Part shown: positions 31,800 through 32,592 of the stretch, piece after piece
Numbering within the stretch: the stretch's first letter is position 1
Layout: the number at the start of each line of letters is the position of its first letter
Assembly (NCBI GenBank): GCA_014360755.1
Contig: JACIWX010000015.1
Span: forward strand, 1-32,592
Direction of reading: 5' to 3'
Length of the DNA: 32,592 nt
Origin: Chloroflexota bacterium
GTDB taxonomy: Bacteria; Chloroflexota; Anaerolineae; UBA2200
Translations under genes and position numbers: made by a program
Notes under the pieces: generated by a model
What the model was told of the DNA's origin: nothing
What the model saw: only the letters and a program-made list of their open reading frames with translations
Database searches by the model: none

Positions 31800-32421
31800 T
31801 GAGTGGTAAAACGTTTTTCACCGCAGAGAGCGCAGAGGGAATCCCAATGGAGAATGACCAATGACCAAAATCTTGGTGTCTTTGTGGTTAAGCCAATCCC
31901 ATCCCCTTGGCAGTAAAATTCCTCACCACGAAGACACAAAGGGGAAGAAGAAACTCCAATGGGCAAAACCCAATAACCAAAATCTTCGTGTCTTTGTGTC
32001 TTTGTGGTCAAAACCTCTGCGCTCTGGTGCGCTCTGTGTTCGCCCATACGCGTCTCTCCCATGGTCATTCTGAGCCGCGTAGCGGCGAAGAATCTCTCCC
32101 CAGTTCCATGAGACCCCTTCGTTGTACTCAGGGCAGACCCTTCGGCTTCGCCTCAGGGTGACACATGAGACCATCCACCCTTGGGCATGGGAGCCCGTGC
32201 CAAACGCCGCCAGGGAATGAAATTCCCTGGCTGAAACGGGGAAGTCGGCTGAAGCCGACTGCTGGTTGCAGCCCCCATCTGTAGGGGCGAACTTTGTGTT
32301 CGCCCATGCCCGTCTCTCCCATGGTCATTCTGAAATGAGGTTCGTAGCGCGCACCCTTCGCCTGCGCTCAGGGCAAGCTTCAGTGCGCATTGAGCGCTGA
32401 AGCGCTCACTACAAACATCGT
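31800..32421. repeat. Composite repeat block H
   Basis: No gene is seen. CGCAGAG and CACAAAG modules (31818-32030) include the near-identical inverse partner of 17532-17697. TTGTCATTCTGAGCCGCG-like (32063), CTTCGTTGTACTCAGGGC (32119), CAGGGAATGAAATTCCCTGG (32211-32230), AGTCGGCTGAAGCCGACT (32243-32260) and a GGGGCGAAC/GTTCGCCC hairpin (32284-32305) follow. The block ends with CAGTGCGCATTGAGCGCTGA and AGCGCTCACTACAAAC segments. Confidence 0.87.
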
Positions 32422-32592
32422 TTACGCAAACATACCCGAGGTATCGCTTTGCACCGCTCCGATGCATACGCTGACGAAGCGCTTGTAGTTGTGAACGACC
32501 TGATAAGGCATGATCCCGCCTTCATAGAAAAACTGGTAATCGCACCACAAAATGTTGGGGATAGTCACCGAGAACCTGACGAGGTTCAAACC
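32422..32592 (-). CDS. 3' end of an unknown gene, cut by the window edge
   Basis: The last 56 codons of a minus-strand frame that stays open to the window edge and ends in TAA at 32422. The peptide (RFSVTIPNILWCDYQFF, then YEGGIMPYQVVHNYKRF, SVCIGAVQSDTSGMFA) has the composition of a folded protein and not of repeat translation, and the repeats end just before its stop. No family is recognised from this fragment. Confidence 0.5.
   Translation of the reverse strand, partial: GLNLVRFSVTIPNILWCDYQFFYEGGIMPYQVVHNYKRFVSVCIGAVQSDTSGMFA

Overview
The window looks like a chromosomal stretch from an environmental, moderately GC-rich bacterium, most likely a member of the Chloroflexota (Anaerolineae-like). 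This rests on gene content, the C-terminal 'YLPMVMKN'-type tail on secreted beta-helix proteins, and intergenic space filled with dispersed palindromic repeats. The lineage is inferred from features, not from a marker gene. No rRNA, tRNA or CRISPR array was seen.

Layout. 0.2-2.0 kb (+): plsY-type acyltransferase directly followed by a membrane glycosyltransferase. 2.6-3.8 kb (+): a cytochrome c lipoprotein and an unknown polytopic membrane protein. 3.9-4.9 kb (+): a REP-associated tyrosine transposase (RAYT) with its own type of REP palindrome both downstream and in-frame inside the gene. 5.1-6.8 kb (+): a secreted beta-helix protein. 7.1-10.8 kb (-): a zinc-uptake locus (Fur/Zur regulator, binding protein, ATPase, permease) with a near-perfect promoter overlapped by a 10-bp-arm operator. 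11.6-15.4 kb (-): a small membrane protein, a DUF255/thioredoxin-domain protein and a tyrosine-recombinase-like protein lacking the catalytic tyrosine. 16.2-17.2 kb (-): a zinc alcohol dehydrogenase. 17.8-23.3 kb (+): a heterodimeric ABC exporter and a HicB-like protein fused to three DinB-type domains.

23.7-30.2 kb (-) is the most unusual part. It holds three 70-bp sites with the architecture of integron attC recombination sites (two near-identical, one diverged). They lie next to small, visibly more AT-rich genes: a HicB/HicA pair, an alpha/beta hydrolase, and two proteins of unknown function. Two copies (62 of 63 bp identical) of a module carrying a strong promoter (TTGACA-17-TAAAAT with extended -10) and a hairpin stand upstream of the first gene of each group. 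No integron integrase is present, so this resembles one or two integrase-less cassette clusters (CALIN), each headed by the same promoter. Between them lie an atypical fold-III PLP decarboxylase and a second beta-helix gene that has lost its signal-peptide end next to the third attC site. 31.0-31.6 kb (-): a DUF433/DUF5615 (PIN-like) toxin-antitoxin-like pair. The right edge holds the 3' end of an unknown gene.

Most gaps longer than 200 bp are built from a few recurring modules: (i) the 'CACAAAGACACGAAG / CGCAGAGAGCGCAGAGG' family; (ii) a composite of palindromes including AGTCGGCTGAAGCCGACT and CCAGGGAAT/ATTCCCTGG; (iii) short hairpins of the form GTAGGGGCG...CGCCCCTAC with different cores. 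Three copies of the composite form a 183-bp tandem array at 11.0-11.5 kb. Nearly identical copies lie far apart in opposite orientation and could support rearrangement.
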